Source of the DNA: Isoetes taiwanensis
Lineage: Eukaryota > Streptophyta > Lycopodiopsida > Isoetales > Isoetaceae
Reading direction: 5' to 3'
Assembly (NCBI GenBank): GCA_021234155.1
Contig: JAJEKV010000030.1
Coordinates: 11,160,525 to 11,224,524, forward strand
Length of the DNA stretch: 64,000 nucleotides
Shown: piece by piece, positions 1 to 10,138 of the stretch
Numbering within the stretch: the stretch's first letter is position 1
Layout of the letters: every line of letters starts with the position of its first letter
Made by a program: the position numbers and the translations under genes
The notes under the pieces: generated by a model
Seen by the model: the letters and a program-made list of their open reading frames with translations, nothing else
Told to the model about the DNA's origin: nothing
Databases searched by the model: none

Positions 1-679
1 GTTTATGCCTTGCCGAGCACAAGGTCTCGCTTATAAATGAATATAGTATTAATTCCTTTAGTAAATGACTAGCAAGTATTTTTTGGATAGTCAAGGCTTG
101 GCAGAACGTCAATAAACAATAGGCCTTTCTTGCAGATAATTTGTCAAGAATAGAATAGAATAGAATAGAATATGATTTTATCGTCCACGGAACCCGAATG
201 CTTGATGGATATGGAGTTTATGCCTATTGCATTTTCAAGTTCTTTTTGTGCAGTCTCTTTGCAATAGCATCAGCCCATTGCATGCCATTGCCCACAGGTC
301 TATTGTTTATGCGAATGAATGCGAAATATTAATTAAGCCCAATATTTTGTAAAGTTTTTTGTCGAAAGGAGATGAAGAAAATTATATGCTATATATGTCC
401 ATTGTAACCCATATTTTTGTTGAACTTCGAGTTGATTGTTGCTTGCCATATACCTGTTCAGGTATGTCTTTTATAGGTCAAATACATTACATACAACAGC
501 ACAAAGGGGATGAATATGCTGAACGATTTGGTTATTCTATTTGCCAGCCCCTTCAATTCTACCATATACACAGCATTTTCCAATCATTGCATGATAATAG
601 TGGTGGCATGTGGTCTCTTTAACCAAATGCTAAATAGGAATGGGTGACATGAATTGCCATTGATTATAGCAGACCGGCA
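1..679. other. Gene-free relic sequence
   Basis: AT-rich DNA without a recognisable coding region. The short open frame at 359-622 has no recognisable domain. The only feature I can name is the LINE tail at 147-200, listed separately. Confidence 0.5.
147..200 (-). mobile_element. LINE 3' end with (TAGAA)n tail
   Basis: A (TAGAA)n tract at 148-170 is followed by GATTTTATCGTCCACGGA (174-191). Read on the minus strand this is the same 3' terminus, CCGTGGACGATAAAA, that ends the larger LINE copies at 1837 and 12185, with a tail of different repeat unit. I cannot place the 5' limit, so this is probably a strongly 5'-truncated insertion. Confidence 0.55.
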
Positions 680-940
680 ACATGCCTAGCTTGGGAGAGG
701 CCTTTCAACTTCTTGAACAAATATGCTCGATGCAATATAGCCTCATACAATGCTCTTACCATAGCGTATGCCGAGGAAGGACACTTAAGGAGGCTCTTCA
801 AGGTTTTCAAAAGTTGTCACAACGATTCCATGTTCATAGTATGCGGTATGGCTACAAAGAAGAAACCTCAACAAAATATAGAACAAGATGCCTCAACAGG
901 GTATGGACTCATGCAATGCCATTGTCACCAACTATAGTTA
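680..940 (+). pseudogene. Degenerate PPR fragment
   Basis: Two overlapping plus-strand frames share a PPR-like signature. One reads ASYNALTIAYAEEGHL and the other TLKEALQGFQKL, as expected of a single pentatricopeptide repeat (NALI.AYAE.GH..EAL..F..L) split by a frameshift. Intact PPR proteins are hundreds of residues long. Here only one to two repeats survive and no start is identifiable. This is a relic, not a gene. Confidence 0.5.
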
Positions 941-1836
941 GACTGGACATCTCTCTTTAATGTAATATAACACTGCGGCGATGTGGCATACGCTCGATAT
1001 ATAAAGATGCAATAGGATGCATCCTCTCTATATATAACTCTGATGGTTCTATGATGAGGGTTGGCATGACTTTAATAGTTTGGATTATAATTTGGCTTGA
1101 TTGGCCTTCATGGAAGAGTAGGAAGGTTACATGTCGCAGAAGTTTTGATAAACAATATGTATGTTTATCCTATTACAACTTTGCTCAACTCATGTAAATT
1201 ACATGAAGTTGTGCACCAAGGACTAAATATTGTTGTTGAGCTAGGTAATTCTTTTGCCAGATGAAATACTACAAATGCAATTGTTAATTTGCTTGTTCAT
1301 CCTTCATGATGGTGCATTGCTTCTAATTAAAGAATATATAAATATGGCCAAAATTTTAATTAGATAGTGAGGGCTATGATACACAACATTTATATTGTAG
1401 CTGTCCTTGATGATCAAACTTAGCATCTCTTAAACTAAAATTTCAATCTTTGCATAGCTTTTTATTTGAATAAAATGACACGCAAGTGGCCTTTTTCAAG
1501 TAGGAAATGAAGATGTTGTCTATTTATGACAGATATGAGTGGCAATGTAAAAAACAATGCGGAGCCCTAATTTTAACCTGTGCTTGTATTCTTCATTTGT
1601 GAGTTGTGGTATGCACTATGCAGAGACCAAATTTTGGCCTATGTTTGCATACTACGAGCCAATAAGACAATGCAACCAAATAGTAAGTGCAGCGATGCTA
1701 CAAATAACGCAAAGATATAGCCCACAGATAAATCGCACTTTGTGTCTCTCTTTTCTTTTCTCGGGGGTAATGTTTTGATCGTGCATGTGGAGAGGATACA
1801 GTTAAGGTCTTCAAATTTACGAGAGATATGGAGCTT
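941..1836. other. No recognised gene
   Basis: AT-rich DNA in which the short frames (such as 1557-1778) have no recognisable domain. I see nothing I can name between the PPR relic and the LINE tail. Confidence 0.45.
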
Positions 1837-4535
1837 AAGGAAGGAAGGAAGGAAGGAAGGAAGGTACTTTTATCGTCCACGGAGACCAATCGGTCTATGG
1901 GACCCAATACAAAAAAGCAGCAAGCGGATTACTGCCCGGGTTAAAAAACCCCCGCCCCGAAGGGTTTTCGAGGGAAAAACCGTGGCAGCAATCAGCCTGC
2001 TGACAAACTGTCCTAACATATGAAATGCAGAAACACCCAAATATATACAGTCATGCACCACACCCGTAGTGCCTAATTAGCGGGCGCCGGGGTGGGGGCA
2101 AAGGTGACCTCGCAGTCCAAGAGATGCCTCCCCGAATGTACGCACCCGGGGCACGCGACCGGCGGTGTGTTCATCGCAAAATGCAAGGGCAAGTCCGGCC
2201 GCATTTCAAGGGAGCCGCATTCGCCCGGATCCGACCAACGCCGGGCAACTCGAAAGTGTGAGACTCATCCTCAATGGCACCCGCTTGACAAAGACCGACA
2301 GCCTCGTCCCGGCGGGCTCCCCAATCCACCGCCTGCCTCGATCGCGAAGATGGTGGGCACCAGGCGAATGGAGGCAATGAGTGCCAGGCTTTTGGGCAAA
2401 CGGGAACGCAGTAGAGCGTGGGCCCCGCTAACACGGGGTTGATGTGCTCCTTGTAATGGGCCATTTTGACTGTTTCTAGAGCCGGGGTCCCGTGAGCTTG
2501 CCAAGGAAACAAGCGTCCTAGGTACTCCCCGGTAGCCGCCACGACGGGCCACCGTGCCCACTGTGCGCATCTGTGCTCCGTTCTCATCGCTCCATCCGGC
2601 GAACCAGCGATCTCTCTTACCCCTCCAACAGGCCCTAAGCGGCTTTGCGGACCCATGGCCACAAGTGTAAGCCAAAAAGGGGCCGAGCATCACCCATAGT
2701 AACCACTTTCTCGAAAATAGACGATGTGTCTATCAAGGGCTTCCACCGGCGGCAAGAATCCGGTTCTGCAGCCGAGAATCGATAGGGGATCGGGTTTTCA
2801 CCCCAAGTGCCCGCCAAAATGCCTTCTCGCACTGCTCCAAGTCATTCCAAGTCGCCAAAGAGCGCCCAGGGCCCCAAACCTCGACCCGTCTGAAGGGCCG
2901 TGGCTCGACCGGTGCCCTGAACAGATGATGTGACCGATGGCCCCAATCATAGAGCTCTACGCACGGTGATTGTTGTTCATGGCATAGAGCTTTCCCGGCC
3001 TCTTGTCACCACCCGCAGCGGATAGATGCCTCCCCGCCAGAGTGAGGAGGGAACTCCACCCCTAGGTACTTGTAGGTGGGTGTGACGCCCACAGGCTGTC
3101 CCGATATGTGAGTGCAGGAGGCATGGGGTGACGTGAAGAGGATATGAGAACCACCCCGGTCTTGGCCGATTGACGCCAAGCATGTCGTAGCCCCGACAAA
3201 ATGTGTCTAGGGCATCCGGTGAGATCGCGATAGCTTCGGGGGTGTGGGCCAGCCAGGCCCAACATCGCCCCGATAGATGAGCCGGGCGGATGACCCGGTG
3301 CAAAAAGTCGTATGCCATCCCCATGCTCGCGAAGCCGGGCTCTAACCCGACAATGTAGAGGCCAAAAGTGTTGGCGAGGGGGGCAACCCTGCCGACCGAT
3401 ACTACCGGGTGAATGCTTGGCCCGTCGGCCGCATCCTGCCAAAACAACTCTCATACAATCAGATATGGCATTCTCGCGGCGGCGGGAGCCCGGTTGACGC
3501 AGATCTAGCCTACGCAGCTTTCCCCGGGAACCATATCAAAAGCCTTCCACGAAGTCCACAAAGCAATACAAGTCCTGCCCGATGATTCCTTTGTCTTCAA
3601 TGAGTGCCCGCAGCAAAGATATGGTCAATCGTTGAGTGGCGGGGTCTAAAGCCCGCCTTGTGTGAGGGCTCGCGACATCTGGCCGCCTCCCGGGTCAACT
3701 CGCTGCTTCGAGAATGCCGATAACAGTTTGGCAAATACTGAACCCGACCATGATCGTCCCAGTAATTGGCCGGACAAAGGTGGGTCGCCCGCCTTTGTGA
3801 ATGGGAACAACCCTCGCTTGTGGTCCATTGTCGGGGAGACCTTCCCCGCAATGCTCTATTGAACGGGTAGTGAGGACCGGCACAAGCGGTTGCCCCGCCC
3901 ATTTAAGTAACTCGGCCTCGCATACCATCGAGGTCACCGCCTTCCCATTAGCCCGGTTCGCTGCGCCCTCCTCAACATCCTCGCCCACGAAACCAATGGG
4001 GGCCATCCCGGGGGTATGGGCGCACGCGCCCCTGGCCGGGTCATAGAGCTGCCGCAAAGCACCGCTCCCCACCGCCGGGTGTGATGTCCCCTCAGGGCTG
4101 GGTTGGCCTTGAAGCACTCTCTAGCGCCAAAAGGTTCGAGGATGAGTGTCCAAAGAAAGCCGAACATATCCCCCCGATGCACGGCAAGGTACCCAAGCGC
4201 CTTTGTGTCCTTCCGGATGGGCGCAGATCGTGGTGGCTTTGCAAGCGGGTACTGGATCCGTAATGTGGCGGAGCTGCCGCTATTCTTTACACTCCGCATC
4301 AAACCATCGGTTACTGGGAATGTTGCTTGACCGTGAGCGGGGGGTCCGCCAAAGCACCGTCCGCATCCCCGTAATAGCGAAGTCGGTGACCGGTGCCGTC
4401 TGCTTGCTCTAGTGTGGAGGTCTGCAGAATTACTGGGAGGGCGTCCATGAGCATCTCGGCGTAGTCCTCTGCCTGCTCATAATCTAGTCTCAACTGAGGG
4501 AAAGCTAGAGTAGTCTTTGACACCATGATAAGCAA
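1837..4535 (-). mobile_element. GC-rich degenerate LINE, (CCTT)n tail
   Basis: A minus-strand non-LTR retrotransposon relic that is visibly more GC-rich than its surroundings. Its 3' end lies at the (AAGG)n tract at 1837-1864, followed on the plus strand by TTTTATCGTCCACGG and GGTCTATGGGACCCAATAC. Those motifs recur in reverse-transcriptase-bearing copies elsewhere in the window. Coding signal is scattered over many frames: a motif of the type VPI.KGGD (about 3800-3830), the reverse transcriptase block GFRPRHSTIDHIF (about 3600-3660), and downstream thumb and tether-like pieces at 2977-3454. There is no intact ORF. The 5' limit near 4535 is where GC-rich sequence stops and is approximate. Confidence 0.7.
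3597..3902 (-). pseudogene. LINE reverse transcriptase fragment
   Basis: Inside the GC-rich LINE. One frame contains the conserved block AGFRPRHSTIDHIF, typical of non-LTR reverse transcriptases, where GFR...T.DHI precedes the catalytic palm. A second frame at 3646-3828 carries FTKAGDPPLSGQLLG, equivalent to the family's KKGD...NYR region. The two overlap in different frames, so frameshifts separate motifs that should be collinear. Not functional. Confidence 0.65.
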
Positions 4536-5030
4536 AAAAAGTCTTTTAAAATTCCTCTTTGCGGAATCTCATGTTCTCAGTATATCACTGGCGTATGGTT
4601 AAACTGGTCATCTGAAGGACGCCATTGAACTACTTGTAAGCCCTTGCACGTATGTAGAAAGTTCCTCATAGGCATGTTATCCCATGGATTGACATGTTCG
4701 AAGTCGTTGTATGAGACAAAGTAAGAACTTCTGTTGCAAAATTGTTGTATTTGGTTGTGAAAACAAAACTCTTCCAAATGCCATAAATTGTTGAATGGTT
4801 AATTTTGCAGGATATTAGATGTTGGCAAACAAAAAAAGAATTACATGTATTTGATCCATCTGTTTCGCTTGAATGTATACACAAAAATTTCTCTTACGAA
4901 ATTTAGTTCGAAATTGACAATTAGATCATAATTGACATAGCTGGCAATTTATGTTAAAGAAAATTGCTCATCTGTTTTATCATCAGTTTGCCCGCTAAGA
5001 AACATGGGGGCATGGCATAAAATGTAGTGC
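4536..5030. other. No recognised gene
   Basis: AT-rich spacer between two LINEs. The minus-strand frames at 4577-4884 have no recognisable domain. The last ten bases before position 5041 are the target duplication of the next LINE. Confidence 0.5.
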
Positions 5031-5040
5031 TTACAAATCT
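5031..5040. repeat. Target-site duplication, left copy
   Basis: TTACAAATCT directly precedes the poly(T) start of the minus-strand LINE and is repeated exactly at 7621-7630. Confidence 0.85.
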
Positions 5041-5210
5041 TTTTTTTTTTTTTGAAGGACTTGAGCCTTTATTATCTAGAGAAAGTTACAGAGTACAATG
5101 GGGACTAATAACTCAATGGAGAGAATGTCCACCAGAGCAAGACCACCCCACTCAAATACAACATCTAAACAATATGAAGAGCAAGTAAAAACTCATAAGT
5201 AAGTTTGAAT

Positions 5211-5870
5211 CTAAAGATAGTGTTCCCAAATACGGCTCTTTACCTCATTAGCAAATGATGAGCACCTGAATGCTTTGACAATTCGTTGTTGGGCATCAAG
5301 AAGGATCTGTACATCTGAACAAGCAAGACCTTTGAATATGAGAAGATTCCTTCTTTTCCAAATGGACCAAATGATCCATGCAGAAGCCAAATGAAACGCC
5401 CTTTTTGCCAAATTATCCCAACTACTTGGATATACTGCTAATAACACCTGCTGGCTATTCAAATTGCAATGAAAGAGGCCTTGAAGCCACAACCAAGCAT
5501 GTTTGACATGTCTACATAGGAAGAAGCAATGCTCAATTGTCTCGTCCCTCTGTGCACATAAGGGACAAAGTGCAGATACCTTTGGACGAAATCTGTACAC
5601 CAGAATATTAACGCACAGACAACGATGAGTGACTTGCCACCATAAAACAAATACTTTGGGATGGAGTAGTTTATCCCATACCCATTTCCATACTACTTTC
5701 TGCCGATCCCTAGGAATGACCAAAGGCCACTTGGACGAAGGAGGCAAGACGTCAGCATCAAGCAAGACCTTGTACATGGAATTCACCAATTTATCTGCTT
5801 TGACATGCTCATGAACTACCCAAGGCTGGGGGTCATCCACTTGTGCTACTGGAGGAAGAATTGAAGACAT
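5211..5870 (-). pseudogene. LINE zinc-binding RVT tail domain
   Basis: A 219-residue frame containing WKWVWDKLLHPKVFVLWW, ALCPLCAQRDETIEHCFFLC and LASAWIIWSIWKRRN, the pattern of the zinc-binding reverse transcriptase domain (CPLC...E...H..F.C) that ends plant LINE ORF2. It belongs to the same element as the polymerase upstream on the minus strand and is separated from it by broken frames at 5892-6500. Confidence 0.85.
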
Positions 5871-6300
5871 CTTCTGCCAAATAGCTCGATCTCACCTTAA
5901 AAGGAGGAACTTAATTCTAAACTCTTCCCATGTCAGCAACTGCCTTTGATTATTATACCAATCAGATATCATATGCACACCTGCTACTCTCCATCGACGC
6001 TGCGTCAATGGGTGGACTGAAGCTACCAGAGGACCACCGTCCAATGGAATCCACCAACAACTTGCAGTAGTGCTAGTGTGTGCAAGATGGTGAAAATGAA
6101 ACAGAGATTGTACAGTCTCCCATGCAACTAGCAATCCTCTAGAAATGGAGACGCATTAGGGTATGCGGTCAGTGGATAAAACAGAGCCCATGGGAGGCCT
6201 AAGAGACCGAGACCCAAAAGAAATGCACATTTGCAAAGACTGATAAATAAGACGGGAACCTGGGGACTCATCCACATTATTCAAAATTCTCCAAATAAAC

Positions 6301-7597
6301 TTAGAAATCATCACCTTGCTCTGCAAAAGGAAATTGATCATTCCAAGGCCGCCAAAATGCTTTGGCAACATGCACTTTTCCCAACTGACTTTGACAACAG
6401 CACCCTCCTCTGTTCCCCCCCCAGATGAAGTTCCTGACAACCCTGACGAGAAGTTGTATCTTTGACTGTGGAGCCAACATGAACGAAGCCATATACACAT
6501 GGGTGCTGCTTAAAACTGACTTAGCCACAACGATTCGTCCTGCCATGGAAAACTTCACTGTGGACCACCAGAAAAGGTGCTTTTCCAAGCCCTTAATCAC
6601 TGCCTCCCACGCATCTCCTGATGAGATATGAACACCCACAGGGATACCAAGAAGTTTGGTTGCTTTACCATGGGGAAGGATCTTCCATGGATAGGCAGCA
6701 ACACATGGTGGAACTGGAAAGTCCAATGCCCATAGCGCTATACACTTCTGCCAACCCACAAAAATACCAGATGCTAGGGAAAAAAAATCCAACAAGGAAA
6801 CGACATTCTGCAAATTTTGCTCATCTGCCCTCAGAAAAAGGAAAGTGTCATCCGCATATTGATTACAGATCTCCTGCGACCCATTGTTCATAGAAAGTCC
6901 ATGCAAGATTCCCTCCTGTGCGGCAAGAGAGAAGACCTGGGCAAGGACCTCTGCCACAACTGTAAATAACAATGGAGCTAAAGGGCAGCCTTGACAGATG
7001 CCAACCCACCTGAAAGAATGCTGAGGGTTCCCCTTGGAAGAGAATAGAAGAGCGAGAAGAATAATGAAGCCTCATGACATCAGCTGTGAATTGTGCACCA
7101 AAACCAAAGCGTAAGAGACATTTCTCTAAGAAGGCCCAGTCAACACTGCCATATGCTTTTGCAAAGTCCAGCTTCAAATATACAATTTTATGGCTCTGAA
7201 GTCGAGCCCAGTAAATACCTTCATAGGCAGCAGCTACATTGTTTAATATGCATCGTCGTGGCAGAAATCCTGACTGTGTAGAGGATATGGAATCAGCAAG
7301 AATATCTCGAAGCTTTTGTGCATAAGCTTTGGCAAAAATCTTGTACACAGAAGATAGTAAGGTGATAGGCCGCCAGTCCGAAATTGTTGAAGGTTCCTTA
7401 CACTTGGGAATAAGAGAAATGCAGCCCGAGTTAAGAATTTTGTCTAGACGCCTTTGCCTCTTGAAATCTTGAAACGCGTCGTACACATCATCGCCAACCC
7501 AATCCCATAACTCCTGAAAGAACTCCACAGGAATACCATCAATTCCAGGACACTTTCCTTTCTTCAAAAGGAAGGTAGCATCTGCTAAATCATTCAC
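6301..7597 (-). pseudogene. LINE reverse transcriptase, frameshifted
   Basis: Two overlapping minus-strand frames. The upstream one (7597-6863) starts with FLLKKGKCPGIDGIPVEFF and continues through SLIPKCKEP, SDWRPITLLSSVYKI, STQSGFLPRRCI and LDFAKAYGSVDW, the standard finger and palm blocks of plant L1-like reverse transcriptase. The downstream one (6972-6301) carries ICNQYADDTFLFL with the catalytic YADD, followed by thumb sequence. A frameshift near 6970 separates them. The enzyme copies element RNA at the nicked target; this copy cannot make a complete protein. Confidence 0.88.
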
Positions 7598-7620
7598 CGT
7601 AATCTCTGCTTCTAGAGTAG

Positions 7621-7630
7621 TTACAAATCT
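7621..7630. repeat. Target-site duplication, right copy
   Basis: TTACAAATCT immediately beyond the truncated 5' end of the LINE, identical to 5031-5040. Confidence 0.85.
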
Positions 7631-7869
7631 AATACAAGACTCAACTACCTCCTAAGTTTCCCGGTTGTAAATTTGAGTTTCCAACAGTTAGAGCTATTCA
7701 ATATAACCTCTTATTATTCACAATTCATAAGGCTTCATTATCAGTGGCATATAATTTTTTTTATAGAAAGTTGTATAAAGTCACAAGATGACTGTTCATT
7801 TTACTATTCTTCTTTAGCTTTAATAACAAGTCCACTCACTAGTGGCGCATGTTGTGTCCAAATTTTTGC

Positions 7870-7968
7870 TTTAGCATATTGCCATGAACCACATTTCTCT
7901 TTCTCTCAATGGACGATAAAAAATCATTCTTATTCTTATTCTTATTCTTTTAGCTTATTGCCATGAAC
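7870..7968 (+). mobile_element. Tiny LINE insertion flanked by 20-bp duplications
   Basis: The 20-bp sequence at 7870-7889, TTTAGCATATTGCCATGAAC, recurs at 7949-7968 with one A/T difference. The roughly 59 bp between them end in GGACGATAAAA (7911-7921) plus a short (ATTCTT)n tract. This is the 3' terminus shared by the LINEs at 147, 1837 and 12185, here on the plus strand. It is best read as an extremely 5'-truncated insertion, and it marks the true 3' end of the family. Confidence 0.8.
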
Positions 7969-9840
7969 TATAGTGATTGGAATTCATTTGTTTCAATGGT
8001 TATTTCAATGTTCTTTTATAGCTTCATAACTGATCTACACATTGAGGGCTTAAATATTGCCTAAGCAAATTTGAACGAGTCAAAGAAGCTAGACAACAAG
8101 AAAAGCAAAAACAAAGTTATAATGACCGATCTTAATAGAAGCCCCAGGTTCCAAGGATCTATTAAGCCTTCTTTGGTATGATTGTCAACCTAGAGATCTA
8201 GACTGTTCATTTGTAATTTTTCTTCATGGTTTTAACTATTGTTCAAATTACAGAAGCTTCTGCTCTTTTGGGATTAAATGGCTCATACTGCCAATTGCAA
8301 TATGAAATAATTGAGAACAGATCTATAATGTCCATTTATATTTTAAACAAATAAAGTGTACTTCAGTAGATTGGTAAAATTGTGTTTCTATATTTACTTA
8401 GACCTTCTTGTGAGTATTTAAGTTAAAAAAAATTGTAGAAGCTTGGTGCACTCTAAAATCAATAACTTGACTGGATTAACATCCATCCAAGAAATTCTGT
8501 AAATATGCTTTTATATTCACCACAGAATTAGCACGCTGCTAATGTATTCGAATCAGCAATGGATTCGAATGGTAAAGCAATAATTCAAGTACACAAATCT
8601 TTGGAAAATTGAAGTCGAAAATACTTGAATAGACTCATGTATATCATCCCATTATAGTTGAGGACATTGTAAAATTCTCAAGAAAGACTGATTTATTTAA
8701 TATAAAATATCGGACATGGACATTTCATACGGATAAATATGGGAATGCTGACCTCGTATAAGGATGTTGGGTGTGAGTATAGATGAAAGGATATCATTGC
8801 TTTAACTTAGTGGCCAATACTATTGGGCTAAAAATCTAGGAGACCATTGTTTGAAGAATATATTGATAAGTTTATAGAAAAAACTATAGTTTCCAAGAAA
8901 ATCAATGCCATAATGTCAAGGTATAGTTTCAAGGGTTTGTAGTAGGACGAAGTCCAACATTCGTGCCTGAACCATATTGCTCTTATTAAATTTTTATGTT
9001 AATCCCAACGGAAGCCCAGCAATGCTGGTCATTTTGTCAAGTAACTTATTAAGAATGCTTTAACCAATGGAACCAACAAGCTAACTCGTTTATTTTTTCT
9101 ATTGAATCTATGTTTTTTTTTCCAATAATGACCTATTCAATTGTGTTAGGGGTGTGGTCTATTGTCTCAAAAATGATGATTTATGCATCCACATCAAATC
9201 CCCGTGGAACGTCGTGATTGTGCTACATATTAGATTGACTTCCTGTGATACATGTATCGTATTGTACGAGATGTTGTTGATGAATAAAGTAACTCATGTC
9301 CTTAAAAAAAATAGTATGCAAAATCTAGTTATAAAAGTTATCGTCCTCAGAATAAAAGTTTTGAGTAAATTAAAAGGCAAAGGGGGTTTATATAGTATAG
9401 TAGTAAAAACCATCAGAAGGTTTTTTATTGCTTATTTTGTAACGTAAAATTTTTTCTCTTACATATATATTGTAAGATAAATGATAAATAAGGGTATGAC
9501 AAGGCACTTTCGTGCGTATGAAAAGGGTTTTTTTGCTACCTTCCCAAATGCCATATACATGTCATCATAGGTGAATCCCATGAGGAAGGGAGATGGGTTG
9601 TCTCCGAGGAAAATAACTAAATGAAGCCAATATAGAGCCTAATCGAGCTCACCAGAAACGAACACAACCAAACAAGCATGTCGAGAAGACTAAAATACCA
9701 CATGTTGAGAGTTACTAAAAAAAAGCTTCCTAAGCCTATAGTTTCATTACCTGTGAGGAAAATCCTAAAGAAGCTTTTTAAGCCTATAATGTCATTACTT
9801 GGCAGGCCAATACATAACGATATGTAAGCAATGATTAGCG
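7969..9840. other. Gene-free interval
   Basis: AT-rich DNA full of stops in all frames. The only frame of note, 9154-9447 on plus, has no recognisable domain. I can name no genes or repeats here. Confidence 0.5.
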
Positions 9841-10028
9841 AGCGTCTTAAATATCATCCACAGCCATGTTTGAACCAAATAAAATACACGGTGTTTTAGT
9901 GGACTTAGCAAGTTTTCTCTGTGTTGTAATGTTAAAGCCAAAAGCCAAAGTGGAGGGAAAAAACGCTTAGGAGTTTTTCAGATTTCACGCTTGGTTCAAA
10001 CATGAGAGTGGATGATATTTAAGGCGCT
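9841..10028. mobile_element. MITE-like inverted-repeat element
   Basis: The left end AGCGTCTTAAATATCATCCA (9841 onward), followed by CATGTTTGAACCAA, is matched in inverse orientation at 9991-10028 (TTGGTTCAAACATG, then ATATTTAAGGCGCT). This gives imperfect terminal inverted repeats of about 37 bp around a 188-bp non-coding element. A related core (GTGGACTTAG near CATGTT.AA) recurs near 31787-31870. I could not define a target duplication. Confidence 0.65.
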
Positions 10029-10138
10029 GGATCATAATTAGCTGGAAATGAAGGGCAAGGCTGGAATGCCCTCTTTCAAAATTCAAATACCTAAACCTAT
10101 TCATGCACTCCGAAAGGCATTAGCCTAACACAAGGGTT

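Larger units (their letters stand above)
5041..7620 (-). mobile_element. 5'-truncated L1-type LINE with poly(A) tail
   Basis: A minus-strand non-LTR retrotransposon bounded by the exact 10-bp duplication TTACAAATCT (5031-5040 and 7621-7630). Its 3' end is a poly(A) tail (poly-T on the plus strand from 5041). Minus-strand frames encode, in order, the reverse transcriptase (7597-6301 in overlapping frames, with the YADD active site) and the zinc-binding RVT tail (5870-5211). The upstream endonuclease is missing, so the copy was truncated at its 5' end on insertion. Frameshifts and stops make it inactive. It differs from the other LINEs in the window, whose tails are short tandem repeats. Confidence 0.9.
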
